From Hellea sp. (lineage in GTDB: Bacteria; Pseudomonadota; Alphaproteobacteria; Caulobacterales; Maricaulaceae): a stretch of DNA of 64,000 nucleotides. Shown here in pieces: positions 62,275 to 64,000 of this stretch; positions within the stretch are counted from its first letter, which is position 1, and every line of letters begins with the position of its first letter. The stretch spans positions 1 through 64,000 of the forward strand of contig JAHDGM010000009.1 of the NCBI GenBank assembly GCA_020627655.1, read 5' to 3'. A program made the position numbers and the translations under genes. Under the pieces are notes generated by a model that was not told where the DNA came from, did not search any database, and worked only from the letters and a program-made list of their open reading frames with translations.

Positions 62275-63621
62275 ATGTTCAAAAAAATCCTTATAGCCAA
62301 TCGCGGGGAAATCGCTCTTAGAGTGCATCGCGCCTGCAAGGAAATGGGCATAGCCAGTGTCGCTATACATTCTGAAGCGGATAAAGACGCCATGCATGTG
62401 CGTCTTGCCGATGAAAGCGTTTGCATCGGTCCTAATTCTGCGACTGAAAGCTATCTCAACATTCCCGCCATTATTTCAGCCTGTGAAATCACGGATGCCG
62501 ATGCGGTCCATCCGGGCTATGGATTTTTATCAGAAAACGCTAAATTCGCAGAAATCGTTGAAGCGCATGACATGGCATTTATCGGGCCAACCGCTGAGCA
62601 TATTCGCATCATGGGCGACAAGATCACCGCCAAACAGACCGTGGCTGATGCTGGTATCCCTGTGGTACCGGGTTCTGATGGCGGTGTTTCGACGCTCGAA
62701 GAAGCCCGAAAAGTGGCTAAAGAGGTCGGCTTTCCTCTATTGGTTAAAGCCGCAGCAGGCGGCGGTGGTCGCGGCATGCGCCTAGCCGAAACCCCGGAAA
62801 AGTTAGACGAAGCGCTCATGGCCGCACGACAAGAGGCCAAAGCAGCTTTTGGTGATGACGCCGTTTATCTGGAACGCTATCTCAAAGGTCCACGCCATAT
62901 TGAAATTCAGGTTATCGCCGATACTCACGGAAATGTCGTACACCTTGGCGAACGCGATTGTTCGCTTCAGCGCCGTAACCAGAAAGTTTTAGAAGAAGCG
63001 CCTTCGCCTTGCCTGACGGCAAAAGAACGGGATGAAATTGGCGGTATCGTCGCCAAGGCTATTAAAAAGATCGGTTATCGGGGCGCTGGAACTATTGAAT
63101 TTCTCTATGAAAACGGCGAGTTTTTCTTCATTGAAATGAATACCCGCCTGCAGGTCGAACACCCTGTCACCGAAGAGATTACGGGCGTTGATCTGGTACG
63201 GGAACAGATCAAAATTGCCTATGGTGACAAATTGTCATTCACGCAAAAAGAGCTGAAGTTTCAAGGCCACGCCATCGAATGTCGCATTAATGCCGAAAAT
63301 CCGCGCACCTTCGTTCCCTCACCGGGCAAAGTCGTTGATTTCCACGCTCCGGGCGGCATGAACACACGCCTCGATAGCGGCCTGTATTCCGGTTACTCCA
63401 TCCCGCCTTATTATGACAGCTTGATTGGCAAATTGATCGTTCATGGCCGGACCCGCGAAGGCGCGCTACTACGCTTACGACGCGCCCTCGGCGAAATGGT
63501 TATCACCGGAGTCGATACAACTATCCCGCTATTTGAGGAATTATTGGACGAACCGGATTTTAAATCCGGTGACTATAATATCCATTGGCTGGAAAACTGG
63601 CTCGCCAGTAAATCAGACTAA
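62275..63621 (+). CDS. accC: Acetyl-CoA carboxylase, biotin carboxylase subunit
   Basis: ATP-grasp enzyme that carboxylates biotin on AccB. KILIANRGEIALRVHRA (4-20), the glycine-rich AAAGGGGRGMR (about 161-171), and FIEMNTRLQVEHPVTEE (about 284-300) are intact over 448 residues. Its stop overlaps that of the convergent pcm gene by 4 nt. Confidence 0.97.
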   Translation: MFKKILIANRGEIALRVHRACKEMGIASVAIHSEADKDAMHVRLADESVCIGPNSATESYLNIPAIISACEITDADAVHPGYGFLSENAKFAEIVEAHDMAFIGPTAEHIRIMGDKITAKQTVADAGIPVVPGSDGGVSTLEEARKVAKEVGFPLLVKAAAGGGGRGMRLAETPEKLDEALMAARQEAKAAFGDDAVYLERYLKGPRHIEIQVIADTHGNVVHLGERDCSLQRRNQKVLEEAPSPCLTAKERDEIGGIVAKAIKKIGYRGAGTIEFLYENGEFFFIEMNTRLQVEHPVTEEITGVDLVREQIKIAYGDKLSFTQKELKFQGHAIECRINAENPRTFVPSPGKVVDFHAPGGMNTRLDSGLYSGYSIPPYYDSLIGKLIVHGRTREGALLRLRRALGEMVITGVDTTIPLFEELLDEPDFKSGDYNIHWLENWLASKSD

Positions 63622-64000
63622 AGCGCCTTCGACTTACCCGCTTCCATCATGGGAATACTCATGGGGAAGAACACAGTTTCAGTGATTTTCGTCCGCGCTT
63701 TATCATACGCAATCAGCTCTTCATCAACGACAGCAACAAGGCGTCCGCCTGGCGCTAGCTGATCGAGCAACTTATCCGGAACCGCTCGTACTCCCGCCGT
63801 CATTATTATCCTGTCAAATGGGGCCTGCCCAGGCCAACCATAGCGACCATCGCCATGACGAACGACAATGTTATGAATGTCCAGTTTACGGAAAACATCA
63901 TCACTTTGAACAATCAATTTTTTGTAGCGTTCAACCGAATATACTCGCTTGCAAATCCGCGCGAGTAAAGCAGCGTGATAACCACTGCCTGTTCCAATTT
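63618..64000 (-). CDS. pcm: Protein-L-isoaspartate O-methyltransferase, C-terminal part (cut by window end)
   Basis: The frame runs to the window edge. It shows the SAM-binding motif IGTGSGYHAALLAR, then RVYSVERYKKL, and the family blocks GDGRYGWPGQAPFDRIIMTAG and LDQLAPGGRLVAVV. The enzyme repairs isoaspartyl residues, or in alphaproteobacteria may be a divergent homologue. About 127 C-terminal codons are inside; the N-terminal half lies beyond 64000. The C-terminus is convergent with accC. Confidence 0.93.
   Translation of the reverse strand, partial: IGTGSGYHAALLARICKRVYSVERYKKLIVQSDDVFRKLDIHNIVVRHGDGRYGWPGQAPFDRIIMTAGVRAVPDKLLDQLAPGGRLVAVVDEELIAYDKARTKITETVFFPMSIPMMEAGKSKAL

Noticed and set aside
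1-64000. tRNA, rRNA, CRISPR array or prophage
   Set aside because: No spacer contains a cloverleaf-like or rRNA-like sequence, no regular short repeats with spacers occur, and no phage structural genes were recognised.

Overview
The window looks like a chromosomal segment of an alphaproteobacterium of moderate GC content. The evidence is the gene order lptF-lptG-surA-pdxA-rsmA next to gmk-mltG-fabF-acpP-fabG-fabD and rpsF-rpsR-rplI, an alphaproteobacterial-type NADP isocitrate dehydrogenase, a class II DAHP synthase, alanine/glutamate-rich tails on ribosomal proteins S16 and L9, and two TTAA-N7-TTAA motifs of the CtrA type. The CtrA-like sites and the heparinase/NDP-sugar epimerase pair between rpe and purH point towards the Caulobacterales/Maricaulales/Hyphomonadaceae side of the class. 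That placement is an inference; no rRNA is present to confirm it.

Layout. 1-2460: a complete IS1595-family transposon (64-2440) with 28-bp imperfect terminal inverted repeats, an exact 8-bp target duplication and two passenger genes of unknown function; part of what may be a second, related IS end lies just upstream of it. 2459-10831: trmJ, icd, an MmcQ/YjbR protein, an alternative oxidase, an LRAT-like protein, a sirtuin/P-loop kinase/DUF188 operon, a low-molecular-weight phosphatase, rnd, an I78-like lipoprotein and holC. 10836-23571: pepA facing the envelope operon lptF-lptG-surA-pdxA-rsmA (lptD is missing from its usual place), then a leftward run with a JAMM-like lipoprotein, gmk, mltG and the fatty-acid genes fabF-acpP-fabG-fabD. 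23697-27068: a large coiled-coil protein behind a CtrA-like box, then rpsF-rpsR-rplI. 27122-34684: small membrane proteins, a SixA-like phosphatase, gltX, nadE, a serine hydrolase and a Gfo/Idh/MocA oxidoreductase. 34949-44362: HU behind a CtrA-like box, class II DAHP synthase, a DUF2853 protein, a cold-shock protein, a sterol-desaturase-family protein, an M16 peptidase pair, rpsP and ffh. 44624-64000: a CBS protein, tdk, an RND efflux pair, a LOG-family protein, free-methionine-R-sulfoxide reductase, gap, rpe, heparinase-like and NDP-sugar epimerase genes, purH, an enoyl-CoA hydratase, thiS-thiG, aroQ-accB-accC, and a pcm gene cut by the window end.

Most of the window is core housekeeping: envelope assembly, fatty-acid and cofactor synthesis, translation, and glycolysis/TCA/pentose-phosphate enzymes. 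The clearly accessory part is the transposon at the left edge. Its two passenger genes, a soluble 297-residue protein and an overlapping four-helix membrane protein, are the best candidate here for an undescribed system. I found no rRNA, tRNA, CRISPR array or prophage. No gene-free stretch exceeds about 265 bp. The two longest (34685-34948 and 44363-44623) hold a CtrA-like site and a set of three perfect hairpins respectively.
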